Positions 1-6,335 of a DNA stretch of 9,954 nucleotides are shown piece by piece. The position numbers were made by a program, and so were the translations under genes. How positions within the stretch are numbered: position 1 is the first letter of the stretch; every line of letters starts with the position of its first letter. Source of the stretch: Thiohalobacter sp. (GTDB lineage: Bacteria; Pseudomonadota; Gammaproteobacteria; Thiohalobacterales; Thiohalobacteraceae). The notes below the pieces were generated by a model. The model ran no database searches, was not told the DNA's origin, and was given only the letters and a program-made list of their open reading frames with translations. The DNA is taken from NCBI GenBank assembly GCA_027030825.1, contig JALVEM010000266.1, forward strand, positions 1-9,954. Reading direction: 5' to 3'.

Positions 1-215
1 TCACGCCGCAAACGTTGCAGCTCCTCGCGCTCGGAACTCGTCAAACCATCGTCGCGACGCCCCTCGTCACGGTCGGCCTGCCGCACCCAGTTGCGAATGC
101 TCTCCGGCGTGGGTTCAAACTCCCGGGCCAGCGACTCCGGAGTACGCCCGGCACGCACCAGCTCGACCATCTGCCGCCGAAACTCCGGCGGATACGGTTT
201 TCTCGTCTTGCCCAT
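1..215 (-). CDS. IS3-family transposase OrfA, N-terminal part (cut by window edge)
   Basis: This is the first of the two overlapping frames by which IS3-family elements encode their transposase. OrfA supplies DNA binding and, by programmed -1 frameshifting, is normally joined to the catalytic OrfB. The 71 visible residues start MGKTRKPYPPEFRRQMVELV and contain a helix-turn-helix (about residues 25-46, TPESLAREFEPTPESIRNWV). A leucine-zipper-like stretch (LTSSEREELQRLRR) then begins as the window ends. A typical OrfA is about 90-100 residues, so roughly a quarter is missing along with all of OrfB. The ATG at 213-215 is preceded by a strong AGGAGG eight bases upstream, which fixes the start. 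The family call is firm; the subgroup is not determined. Confidence 0.88.
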   Translation of the reverse strand, partial: MGKTRKPYPPEFRRQMVELVRAGRTPESLAREFEPTPESIRNWVRQADRDEGRRDDGLTSSEREELQRLRR

Positions 216-231
216 TTTCAGACACCTCCTC

Positions 232-375
232 TCAAATCATCAGGTGTCCACGAAAACGGGTCAACTCCACCGCCTCCAGTACAAATTGCACCATGTCGTC
301 TTCCGGTGCCCATTCCCGCAAATCCACAGGTAACAGCAATGGCTGGTACGAATCCCTCTGTACAAATCGTGCCAT
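232..375 (-). pseudogene. IS1182-type transposase, N-terminal fragment interrupted by the IS3 element
   Basis: The start MARFVQRDSYQPLLLPVDLR, followed by EWAPEDDMVQFVLEAVE, matches the well-conserved N-terminus of IS1182-type transposases (InsH N-terminal/DUF772 group, full length about 400-500 residues). These open with 'M..FV..D...LLLPPDL.EWLPEDH...FV.EAV'. After residue 37 or so the frame runs into the IS3 terminus, reads about nine foreign residues (TRFRGHLMI) and stops at 232-234. The DDE catalytic core is therefore absent here and would lie, if it survives, beyond the other end of the IS3 element outside the window. The ATG at 373-375 has a TAGGAG ribosome site six bases upstream. Base composition is clearly more AT-rich than the chromosomal genes to the right. 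Confidence 0.8.
245..263 (-). repeat. Terminal inverted repeat of the IS3-family element
   Basis: On the minus strand the sequence TGACCCGTTTTCGTGGACA stands about 30 bases upstream of the OrfA start, where the left terminal repeat of an IS3 element is expected. It begins with TG and has the G-spaced pattern common in this family. The partner repeat is outside the window, so the call rests on position and pattern only. Confidence 0.6.
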
Positions 376-456
376 CTCAACTCCTAATCAGAACCCCCCT
401 TCCCACTACGTCGTATTCTACAGACAATCACCGGTTAAGTCTGACAGGCTGCTAGA
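264..456 (-). mobile_element. Remnant of an IS1182-type element, outer end and start of transposase gene
   Basis: This holds the N-terminal transposase fragment plus about 80 non-coding bases up to a CTAG at 452-455. On the minus strand the outer part reads CTAGCAGCCTGTCAGACTTA and then CCGGTGATTGTC. It resembles the terminal region of IS1182-type elements, and the base composition changes here from GC-rich flank to AT-richer element. The precise end is inferred from that change and from the unrelated reading frame that runs across it. Confidence 0.55.
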
Positions 457-665
457 CACTGCATGGCCAGGATGCCGCGACGGATTCTCGAGACGTCCGA
501 TCCGGATGCGGCTCCGTCCACCGGATCGTGGTGCACGGCCGGCAGCACCTCGGCGCCCGACCATTCACCCGAGGTCCACCCGATCTCGGTCGTCTCCATC
601 GCATCCCCGGCCACGACTTCCGGCTCGAGCGACTCGCCCGTCATCGAAACGACCATCATGCCCAT
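435..665 (-). pseudogene. Small unknown protein gene, apparently 3'-truncated by the IS1182-type element
   Basis: I do not recognise the product. The ATG at 663-665 has a textbook AGGAGG (672-677) seven bases upstream. The reading frame uses GC-rich third positions like the chromosomal genes, which argues that it is real. It begins MGMMVVSMTGESLEPEVVAG and contains acidic and Gly/Ser/Trp-bearing stretches (TEIGWTSGEWSGAEVLP). No signal peptide, membrane segment or catalytic motif is seen. The last seven residues (CLAACQT) are read from what looks like the end of the IS1182-type element, so about 69 native residues remain and the original C-terminus is probably lost. Alternatively it is a complete small protein whose stop happens to fall in the element. 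Confidence 0.45.
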
Positions 666-793
666 GATGCGACCTCCTGTGCTGAAAAACCGATGCGTAC
701 GAACACACAATCAGGTTTCATGCCAGCGTTTTCAACACCCAATCCTCGGGGATATTGCCTGCCGTCGTCATTGACCTCGATCAGCGCGCACGC

Positions 794-1303
794 TCATGGT
801 GCAACCATGCCCCGCAAACGTCCCGTGGGAAGGCTGCGGCGATCGATCAGACCCTCGCGAAGCAGCCAGTCCCGAGCATCCTCGGCATCCTCCAGAAACC
901 AGCGGCGCGCGCTGCCGAGACGGAAGCTGTAGCCCCAGGCATCCATGTCGCGCATGAGGCGTTCCCTGCCCACCCCGGGCAGGCGGTCGGCCAGCAGGAT
1001 CTGCAGGTAACAGACCGCGGCCTCCTCGAGGGCGTCACCCCCGGCGTCGGTATGCAACGCGCGACGACGCCCGGGATCCATGCAGATATAATGGCAGCCC
1101 TCGTGCAGGGCCGAATGCACGGGCGTGTCCGGCCGCACGTACAGCCGATCGCCGACCAGGCCGGCCTCCGGCGCGCCCCAGAAGGATCCCGGAATCCCTG
1201 CATCTTCCGGGAGGTGGACCGGGATCAGGCCCCAGGGCGCGAACAGCCGCGTCAGCGCCTCTGCCGGCAGATCCCGCACACGGAGCACCGACGAGACAGT
1301 CAT
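794..1303 (-). CDS. Conserved hypothetical protein with HEGCH metalloprotease-like motif
   Basis: This 169-residue soluble protein has no signal peptide or membrane segment. Residues 63-72 read HSALHEGCHY, so His67, Glu68 and His71 form an HExxH zinc-site signature. Residues 91-99 (ALEEAAVCY) place a glutamate pair (Glu93/Glu94) 22-23 residues later, inside a predicted helix, as the third zinc ligand does in gluzincin peptidases. The C-terminal third is rich in Arg, Asp and Trp. Similar uncharacterised proteins are, as I recall, found in sulfur-oxidising and other gammaproteobacteria, but the substrate is unknown. The ATG has GGAGG eight bases upstream, and that site lies inside the divergent glutaredoxin-like gene. 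The start codon shares two bases with that gene's start. Zinc binding and peptidase activity are inferences from the motif alone. Confidence 0.75.
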   Translation of the reverse strand: MTVSSVLRVRDLPAEALTRLFAPWGLIPVHLPEDAGIPGSFWGAPEAGLVGDRLYVRPDTPVHSALHEGCHYICMDPGRRRALHTDAGGDALEEAAVCYLQILLADRLPGVGRERLMRDMDAWGYSFRLGSARRWFLEDAEDARDWLLREGLIDRRSLPTGRLRGMVAP

Positions 1304-1571
1304 GACCGATTCCTCCGAACGCCTGACACTCTACACCACCGCCGACTGCCCCCGCTGCGAGCGGGCAAAACGGCTGCTCGCCCAGGCCGGCCACCGCTGG
1401 CGGGAGGTGCGCATCGACCAGGACCGCCGCGCCCTGCGCGAATATGCCCGCGTGGCCCGCGGGGCCCGCACCGTGCCCCAGCTCGCCCTCGACGGTCGCC
1501 TGGTGGGCGATCTCGAGGTCATCGAGGCACTGCATCGGGAAGGCCGGCTCGCCGGCCTGCTCTCAACCTGA
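1302..1571 (+). CDS. Glutaredoxin-like thiol-disulfide protein
   Basis: An 89-residue thioredoxin-fold protein of glutaredoxin size. It has the first beta strand (LTLYTTAD), a CPRC active site at Cys16-Cys19 at the start of helix 1, the TVP cis-proline loop at 57-59, and GD at 69-70 before the last helix (GDLEVIEALHREGRL). These are the standard glutathione-contact elements of glutaredoxins. CPRC differs from the usual CPYC, so it may be a glutaredoxin-like protein rather than a classical dithiol enzyme. It would act in the cytoplasm, reducing disulfides. The chosen ATG overlaps the divergent gene's ATG and has only a weak GGAG-like site upstream. In-frame upstream extension is possible, but it would run inside the opposite gene and add no family sequence. 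The 3' end overlaps the histidine kinase stop by nine bases, tail-to-tail. Confidence 0.85.
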   Translation: MTDSSERLTLYTTADCPRCERAKRLLAQAGHRWREVRIDQDRRALREYARVARGARTVPQLALDGRLVGDLEVIEALHREGRLAGLLST

Positions 1572-2933
1572 AGGCAGGCCCTCGAGCACGAAGCGCGCCC
1601 CGCCCAGCGACCCCTCGCCGACCCGCAGTTCGGCCCCGTAGGAGGCCGCGATGTCCAGGGTGGCGGCCAGCCCGATGCCCTGCCCGGGCAGGGACTGGTC
1701 CATGCGCACACCACGCCGGAGGATGGCCTCCCGCCGCTCCGGCGGCACGCCCGGACCGTCGTCCTCGATGGCCAGCAGCGCGCGTCCCTGACGCACCTCG
1801 AAGCTCAGACGCACCCGATGACGGCCGTACTTGAAGGCATTGTCCAGCAGATTGCCCAGCATCTCCATCAGATCGTCGGCCTCCACGCGAAGCCGCGCCG
1901 ATGCCGGGATCCGGTCGTCGACCTCGATGCCCTTCTCCGCATACACCTTCTGCAGGGTGTCGACGAGGCGCCGGGCCACGGGCCGCACCGCCACCGGCTG
2001 CAGGAAGGTGCGTCGGCTCGCGGAGACGGCGCGCTGGAGCTGGCGGCCGACGATGGCGTCCATGCGCCGGGTCTGTTCCTCGAGCTGGCGTCGGCAGGCC
2101 TCCGGGTCCCTGCGGACCGTCTCGCCCAGCCCGCGCAGTACCGCGAGCGGTGTCTTGAGACTGTGTGCGAGATCGTCGAGGGCATGCCGGTAGCGTTCCC
2201 GCTGGGCCCGCTCGTTCTCGATCAGCCGGTCGATGCCGGCCACCAGAGGTGCGAGCTCGCGTGGCGCCGGAACGCCGACCCGATCGCGCCGACCCTGCTC
2301 TACGGCCGCAAGCGCCCGGGTCACCGTGCGCAGCGGCTGCAGCCCCCAGCGCAGCACCAGCCACTGGGCGACGAGCAGCATGATGCCGGCGCCGCCCAGC
2401 ATCAGCACGAGCGTGCGGCGGAAGGCCGCGGCCTGGGCCTGGAACACCCGGCCCGATTCGGCCACGCAGAACCGCACGGGATGCAGGCGGCCGTCCGGGG
2501 TCTCCCAGTCCACCTGCATGGCGTAACGGAACAGCGCCTCCCCGCCCAGTGCCGCTCGGTCGAATACGGCGCGCCCGGTCTGCAGGGGACCGCCGGGGCA
2601 GATGGACTGTTGCATGAGGGAGGCCGACTGCCAGCCCCTTCCGGCGTCCAGCAGCAGGATCTCGGCGTAGAGTCCCGAGCCGGGCACTCCGTAACGCGGA
2701 TCGGCGAGCTGCCGGGTGCGCACCTCTCCCGCTGCATCGATCTCGGTGGCGGCGATGAGTCCGTAGAGGTGGGCCTCCAGGCGCGCCTTCATGGCCACCA
2801 GCGCACTCTCGCGCCAGGCGCGCTCCAGCGCCAGCCCCGTCAGGCCCAGAAAGACGATCAGCACCGCCCCCGCCGCCAGGGTCAGCCGGGCGGTCAGCGA
2901 ACCGCGGACGGGATCAGTCGCCTGGGGCGGCAT
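1563..2933 (-). CDS. PhoQ-like sensor histidine kinase
   Basis: This 456-residue membrane kinase is the partner of the response regulator just upstream. A transmembrane helix at about 17-36 and another at about 174-193 bracket a periplasmic sensor region. That region contains Cys112 and Cys156, which could form a disulfide. Downstream are a HAMP-like segment (about 195-245) and the phosphorylation helix DDLAHSLKTPLAVLRGL with His257, almost identical to the PhoQ H-box of enterobacteria. The ATP-binding domain has NLLDNAFKYG (N box, 361-370), DDGPG (391-395) and GQGIGLA (418-424). The C-terminus reaches the usual end. The start at 2933 lies 20 bases inside the regulator gene, with no clear ribosome site of its own, which suggests translational coupling. 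An upstream in-frame start at 2990 would add 19 residues of no recognisable character. The PhoQ likeness is in the kinase core; the signal sensed cannot be read from the sequence. Confidence 0.92.
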   Translation of the reverse strand: MPPQATDPVRGSLTARLTLAAGAVLIVFLGLTGLALERAWRESALVAMKARLEAHLYGLIAATEIDAAGEVRTRQLADPRYGVPGSGLYAEILLLDAGRGWQSASLMQQSICPGGPLQTGRAVFDRAALGGEALFRYAMQVDWETPDGRLHPVRFCVAESGRVFQAQAAAFRRTLVLMLGGAGIMLLVAQWLVLRWGLQPLRTVTRALAAVEQGRRDRVGVPAPRELAPLVAGIDRLIENERAQRERYRHALDDLAHSLKTPLAVLRGLGETVRRDPEACRRQLEEQTRRMDAIVGRQLQRAVSASRRTFLQPVAVRPVARRLVDTLQKVYAEKGIEVDDRIPASARLRVEADDLMEMLGNLLDNAFKYGRHRVRLSFEVRQGRALLAIEDDGPGVPPERREAILRRGVRMDQSLPGQGIGLAATLDIAASYGAELRVGEGSLGGARFVLEGLPSG

Positions 2934-3603
2934 CGCGCAGAGTGAAGCGGTAGCCGCGCCCGCGCACGGTCTCGATGGGCTGCAGCGCACCTTCCGGATC
3001 GAGCTTCTGGCGCAGGCGGCGGATGAAGACCTCGATCACGTTGCTGTCGCGGTCGTGATCCTGGTCGTAGAGGTGTTCGGTGAGTTCGGTCTTGGAGACG
3101 ACCCGGCCGGCATGCAGCATCAGGTAATGGAGCACCCGGTATTCGTAGGCGGTCAGCGTCACCGGCCGGCCGTCCACCCGCACCTCCTGGCGCCCGGTGT
3201 CCAGGGTGACCGGCCCGGCCCGGAAGACGGGATCCGCCCAGCCGCCGGTACGCCGCAGCAGGGCGCGCAGGCGGGCGAGCAGCTCCGCCATTTCGAAGGG
3301 CTTGACCAGATAGTCGTCGGCGCCGGCCTCCAGGCCCTCGACCTTGTCCTGCCAGCGGCCGCGGGCGGTCAGGATGAGAATGGGAAAGTCCCTGCCCTCT
3401 TCCCGCAATCGGCGGATGAGCTCCATGCCGGACAGGCCCGGCAGGCCGAGATCGACGATGGCCACGTCGATCGGATATTCGCGACCGTAATAGAGCCCCT
3501 CCTCGCCGTCGGCCGCGGCATCCACCGCATAGCCCTCGGCGCGCAGCCGCTCGACCAGCGCCTCGCGCAGCGCCGCTTCGTCCTCGACGACCAGTGCGCG
3601 CAT
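2914..3603 (-). CDS. PhoP-like OmpR-family response regulator
   Basis: A 229-residue two-domain DNA-binding regulator. The receiver domain (1-115) has the acidic pair Glu7/Asp8, the phosphoacceptor Asp51 in AIVDLGLP, Thr79 and Lys101 in LVKPFE. The stretch WQDKVEGLEAGADDYLVKPF is typical of PhoP. The winged-helix domain (about 128-224) has TAYEYRVLHYL and the recognition helix SNVIEVFIRRLRQKLD, ending in the conserved TVRGRGYRF hairpin. When phosphorylated by the adjacent kinase it would bind direct repeats upstream of target genes, most likely for envelope functions. The ATG directly follows the TAG of the PepSY gene (no gap), with a GGAGG site about ten bases upstream in that gene's last codons, so the two are translationally coupled. 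No PhoP-box-like repeat was found in the window. Confidence 0.95.
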   Translation of the reverse strand: MRALVVEDEAALREALVERLRAEGYAVDAAADGEEGLYYGREYPIDVAIVDLGLPGLSGMELIRRLREEGRDFPILILTARGRWQDKVEGLEAGADDYLVKPFEMAELLARLRALLRRTGGWADPVFRAGPVTLDTGRQEVRVDGRPVTLTAYEYRVLHYLMLHAGRVVSKTELTEHLYDQDHDRDSNVIEVFIRRLRQKLDPEGALQPIETVRGRGYRFTLRDAAPGD

Positions 3604-3855
3604 CTAGCGCCCCTCCTCCGACCCGGGCAGCGGACGCCAGACGTGACGCACCTTGCCGTCGGGGGTGAGCACCCGCAGACGGACGCCGGGCACGCCGTCC
3701 CGCTCGGCCGGCTCGACGGCCAGCACCCGGCCGCCCGTGGTGGCCTCCACCGAACGAATCAGGCTGGCCGGCGCCCCCCGGTGCGGCGGCTCCGGGGCGG
3801 CGGCCAGCGGGGTGGCCAGCAACACCAGACCGAGAAGCATCAGACAACGTCCCAT
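3604..3855 (-). CDS. PepSY-domain secreted protein
   Basis: A small exported protein of 83 residues. Residues 1-20 (MGRCLMLLGLVLLATPLAAA) are a signal peptide with Ala-x-Ala-type cleavage. The rest is one PepSY-like domain: helix (ASLIRSVEATTG), then strands (GRVLAVEPAE, GVRLRVLTPDGKVRHVW). PepSY domains are thought to bind or inhibit peptidases, or to act as small periplasmic modules. In many Proteobacteria a gene of this size precedes a PhoP/PhoQ-like pair. It is the first gene of the tight trio PepSY-regulator-kinase, and it may modulate the kinase or the envelope state it senses (inference). The start at 3855 was chosen over the upstream 3900 because it begins the signal peptide and has GAGGA seven bases ahead. 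Its stop abuts the regulator's ATG. Confidence 0.85.
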   Translation of the reverse strand: MGRCLMLLGLVLLATPLAAAPEPPHRGAPASLIRSVEATTGGRVLAVEPAERDGVPGVRLRVLTPDGKVRHVWRPLPGSEEGR

Positions 3856-3865
3856 GGAGGATTCC

Positions 3866-3893
3866 TCGAGGCATTCGACTCTGCTTGAGCTTA
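3866..3893 (-). promoter_or_regulatory. Possible -10 region ahead of the PepSY-phoPQ-like genes
   Basis: In the 64-base gap the minus strand reads TTGGCC, 17 bases, then TAAGCT. This is a partial match (four of six and three of six) to sigma-70 elements, placed upstream of the PepSY start. It is weak, and the trio may instead be transcribed together with the glycine-zipper gene. No PhoP-box repeat is present, so there is no visible sign of autoregulation. Confidence 0.25.
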
Positions 3894-3919
3894 CGCGCAA
3901 GCCCGCTGCCGGCCAAGCC

Positions 3920-4480
3920 TCACTCCGCCGGGACCACCTGCACCCGCACCTTCAGGCGGCGGCCGGGATCGTGATCCATCCGGGTCACGAATTCGTGGCC
4001 CCGGTAACGGTAGGTCACCCGATAGCCCTCGAGCCGTTCTTCCTCGTGGTATTCATCGACCGTGCGGCAGTGCTCCCGGGTCTCGTACCGGGTCACGGTC
4101 TCGCCGCCCTGCGTGCGGCTGCGCGCGGCGATGTCGCGACCGATGGAGCCGCCCAGCACGGTCCCGGCCAGGATGGCGGCATCGCGCCCCCGGCCCTTGC
4201 CCATCTCGCTGCCGATCACGCCACCGATGATCCCGCCCAGGATCATGGGCGTGTAGGAGTAGTATTCGTCGTCGTCGAAATACTCCTCCACCGGTACCTG
4301 CTCGGTCCAGCATTCCCTGCGCGGCGTGGAGATGCGCACGGTGCGGTAGATGGGCTCGACGGACACCACCCGCGCGGTGTCCGTGAACCCGCCATGGTGG
4401 CGGGGGCCGGCGAAGGCCGTCGAGGCGACGAGGCCCAGGCCTGCGAGCAGCAGGGCGAACTGTCGAATCCGGTGCTTCAT
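3920..4480 (-). CDS. Glycine-zipper envelope protein (17 kDa surface antigen / SlyB-like fold)
   Basis: A 186-residue exported protein. Residues 1-24 form a signal peptide (MKHRIRQFALLLAGLGLVAS, then TAFA before GPRHHG). There is no lipobox cysteine at the cleavage site, so it is not a lipoprotein as written. An acidic, Tyr-rich segment (EEYFDDDEYYSY) precedes a glycine-zipper pair at about 79-118 (ILGGIIGGVIGSEMG and AGTVLGGSIGRDIA), the hallmark of the Rickettsia 17 kDa antigen/2TM group thought to insert in or lie against the outer membrane. The C-terminal third is highly charged. Cys57 and Cys138 flank the zipper and could pair in the periplasm. The ATG at 4480 has AGGAGG eight bases upstream; an in-frame GTG nine bases earlier overlaps that site and is rejected. 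It lies 64 bases ahead of the PepSY gene on the same strand, possibly in one transcript. Confidence 0.85.
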   Translation of the reverse strand: MKHRIRQFALLLAGLGLVASTAFAGPRHHGGFTDTARVVSVEPIYRTVRISTPRRECWTEQVPVEEYFDDDEYYSYTPMILGGIIGGVIGSEMGKGRGRDAAILAGTVLGGSIGRDIAARSRTQGGETVTRYETREHCRTVDEYHEEERLEGYRVTYRYRGHEFVTRMDHDPGRRLKVRVQVVPAE

Positions 4481-4568
4481 GGCAATCACCTCCTCATTCC
4501 TGTTGCCGTTCTGCCTTGTTGCCCCGCAGACTAGCGCGCAGCGCCTGAACCCCTGCTGAACCGGACCG

Positions 4569-4577
4569 TGCTACACT
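4569..4577 (+). promoter_or_regulatory. Extended -10 promoter for yadG-yadH
   Basis: TGCTACACT is an extended -10 element: TG, one base, then TACACT. No convincing -35 hexamer stands 16-18 bases upstream, which extended -10 promoters tolerate. Initiation at about 4584 would give a leader of about 26 bases to the ATG at 4610. It would also leave the alternative GTG at 4568 outside the transcript. Confidence 0.5.
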
Positions 4578-4609
4578 CGCGGGCCCTCGTTCCGCGCCAT
4601 CGACGAATC

Positions 4610-5539
4610 ATGAAGGCCCTGGAAATCCGCCAGCTGCGCAAGGTCTATCCCAACGGCTTCGAAGCCCTCAAGGGCATCGACCTGGATGTGGAGGAAGGCG
4701 AGTTCTTCGCCCTGCTGGGTCCGAACGGTGCGGGCAAGTCGACCACCATCGGCATCGTCAGTTCGCTGGTGCGTCGCACGGCGGGCAGCCTGCGCATCTT
4801 CGGTCACGATCCCGACCGCGAGCCGGTGCCGGCCCGTCGCTGCCTGGGCCTGGTGCCCCAGGAATTCAACTTCAACGTCTTCGAACCGGTCGAGGAAATC
4901 CTGATCAACATGGCGGGCTACTACGGCATCCCGCGTCCCGAGGCCCGTCGCCGTGCCGACCGCTATCTCGACGAGCTGGGTCTTGCGCCCTACCGACGCA
5001 CCATGGCACGCAATCTCTCGGGCGGACTCAAGCGACGCCTGATGATCGCCCGCGCCCTCATGCACCGGCCCCGTCTGCTGATCCTCGACGAACCGACCGC
5101 CGGCGTGGACATCGAGATCCGCCGCAGCATGTGGCAGTACATGCGCCGCATCAACGCCCAGGGCACGACCATCATCCTGACCACCCATTACCTGGAAGAG
5201 GCCGAGAGCCTGTGCCGGCAGATCGCCATCATTCACGAAGGCCGTATCGTGGAACACAGTTCCATGAAGGACCTGCTGGCCCGGCTCGATACCGAAACCT
5301 TCGTGCTCGACCTGCGGACGCCGATCACGTCGCCGCCCCCGGACGGCGACTGCCGCTTCCGCTGCATCGATCCGCTCACCCTGGAGGTCGAGATTCCGCG
5401 CGACCACAGCCTGAACGAGCTGTTCTGCCATCTCGCCGAGCAGGGCATCGAGGTGATGAGCATGCGCAACAAGACCAACCGGCTCGAGCAGCTCTTCATG
5501 CGCCTGGTCGGCAGCAGGAGGGACGAGGATGCGGCGTGA
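4610..5539 (+). CDS. yadG: ABC-2 exporter ATP-binding subunit, YadG-like
   Basis: This 309-residue cytoplasmic ATPase drives the membrane subunit encoded by the next gene. It has Walker A GPNGAGKS (37-44), Q-loop Gln84 in LVPQEFNFN, signature LSGGL (136-140), Walker B LLILDEP (156-162) and switch His193 (TTH). Long stretches agree with E. coli YadG as I recall it: LGLVPQEFNFN, KRRLMIARALMH, EPTAGVDIE and IILTTHYLEEAE. A C-terminal region (about 228-300) ending in SMRNKTNRLEQLFMRLV is also shared. The length equals the family's. The substrate of YadGH transporters is not established. I chose ATG 4610 because family similarity starts there and an extended -10 lies upstream; a GTG at 4568 would add 14 unmatched residues. 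The last 11 bases overlap yadH. Confidence 0.93.
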   Translation: MKALEIRQLRKVYPNGFEALKGIDLDVEEGEFFALLGPNGAGKSTTIGIVSSLVRRTAGSLRIFGHDPDREPVPARRCLGLVPQEFNFNVFEPVEEILINMAGYYGIPRPEARRRADRYLDELGLAPYRRTMARNLSGGLKRRLMIARALMHRPRLLILDEPTAGVDIEIRRSMWQYMRRINAQGTTIILTTHYLEEAESLCRQIAIIHEGRIVEHSSMKDLLARLDTETFVLDLRTPITSPPPDGDCRFRCIDPLTLEVEIPRDHSLNELFCHLAEQGIEVMSMRNKTNRLEQLFMRLVGSRRDEDAA

Positions 5540-6299
5540 CGGCTGGATCGCCTTCCGCACCCTGGCGATCAAGGAATTCCTGCGCTTCATCCGCATCTGG
5601 GTGCAGACGGTACTGCCGCCGGTGGTGACCACGGCGCTCTATTTCATCATCTTCGGCGAGCTGATCGGCGAACGTCTCGGTCCGGTCCACGGCCACGACT
5701 ACATGACCTGGCTGGTGCCGGGACTGGTGATGCTCGCGGTCATCACCAACGCCTACGCCAATGTGGTCTCCTCCTTCTTCAGCGCCAAGTTCCACCGTCA
5801 CATCGAGGAGCTGCTGGTGGCGCCGGTGCCGAACTTTCTCATCCTGGCCGGTTACGTCGCCGGCGGCGTGGCCCGCGGGTTGGTCGTGGGTCTCGCCGTG
5901 CTGGCGACGGCCGCGGTGTTCTCGGCGGTCCCGTTCGCGCATCCGGGCATCGCCCTGCTGGTGTGGCTGCTGACCTGTGTGCTCTTCTCGCTGGCCGGGC
6001 TCATCAACGGCATCTATGCCCGTACCTTCGACGACATCTCCATCGTGCCGACCTTCGTGCTGACGCCGCTGACCTATCTGGGCGGCATCTTCTATTCCAT
6101 CGACATGCTGCCGCCCTTCTGGAAACAGCTCTCGCTGGGCAATCCGATCCTCTATATCATCAACAGCTTCCGCTACGGCATGCTGGGCGTGACCGACGTG
6201 GGCCTCTGGACAGGCTTTGCGGTGATCGCGGCCTTCATCCTGGTGCTCACGGCCTGGGCGCTCTGGCTGCTGGAGCACAGCAGCGCCCTGCGGCACTGA
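5529..6299 (+). CDS. yadH: ABC-2 exporter membrane subunit, YadH-like
   Basis: A 256-residue inner-membrane permease of the ABC-2 type with about six helices (roughly 25-46, 60-80, 103-132, 138-160, 170-192 and 228-248). It closely follows E. coli YadH as recalled: RFIRIWVQTVLPPVVT, TNAYANVVSSFF, HIEELLVAPVP, GYVAGGVARGL and TFDDISIVPTFVLTPLTYLG. The last of these is the hallmark ABC-2 segment. The ATG is preceded by AGGAGG within the last codons of yadG, and the two genes overlap by 11 bases, so they are co-transcribed and coupled. With YadG it should form a homodimeric exporter (two of each); the cargo is unknown. It ends 36 bases from the convergent soxXA gene with no strong terminator between them. 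Confidence 0.94.
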   Translation: MRRDGWIAFRTLAIKEFLRFIRIWVQTVLPPVVTTALYFIIFGELIGERLGPVHGHDYMTWLVPGLVMLAVITNAYANVVSSFFSAKFHRHIEELLVAPVPNFLILAGYVAGGVARGLVVGLAVLATAAVFSAVPFAHPGIALLVWLLTCVLFSLAGLINGIYARTFDDISIVPTFVLTPLTYLGGIFYSIDMLPPFWKQLSLGNPILYIINSFRYGMLGVTDVGLWTGFAVIAAFILVLTAWALWLLEHSSALRH

Positions 6300-6335
6300 C
6301 GCCGTCCGGGTCAGGCGAGCAGCCGAACGCCGCCC

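Larger units (their letters stand above)
1..263 (-). mobile_element. IS3-family insertion sequence, one end, runs off the left edge
   Basis: Only the transposase-proximal end of the element is in the window. Its first gene (minus strand) begins at 215. Outside it lies an IS3-like terminus that reads on the minus strand as TGACCCGTTTTCGTGGACA (about 263 to 245), with the TG start usual for this family. The exact boundary is uncertain by about six bases, because the sequence TGGAGT just outside could belong to the element or to the interrupted gene. The other end and any target-site duplication lie outside the window, so the element's completeness cannot be judged. Confidence 0.8.

Noticed and set aside
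666..793. Short minus-strand frame continuing after the HEGCH protein stop (contains MKPDCVFVRIGFSAQEVAS)
   Set aside because: It has no ribosome site, its codon use lacks the GC-rich third positions of neighbouring genes, and it overlaps the ribosome site of the next gene. The 128-base gap otherwise shows only a weak TTGAAA/GATTGT promoter-like pair.
1818..2945. Long plus-strand open frame opposite the histidine kinase
   Set aside because: It is antisense to a kinase with all catalytic boxes, has no recognisable domain, and is the kind of frame that GC-rich codon bias opens on the opposite strand.
4568..4609. Earlier GTG start for yadG
   Set aside because: It coincides with the extended -10 box and would add residues not matched in YadG proteins.
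4571..5632. Minus-strand open frame opposite yadG
   Set aside because: It is antisense to a complete ABC ATPase with Walker and signature motifs; no ribosome site or domain of its own.
6296..6314. Hairpin between yadH and soxXA (CTGAC...GTCAG) as a terminator
   Set aside because: Five-base stem with nine-base loop and no T-run on either strand; too weak to call.
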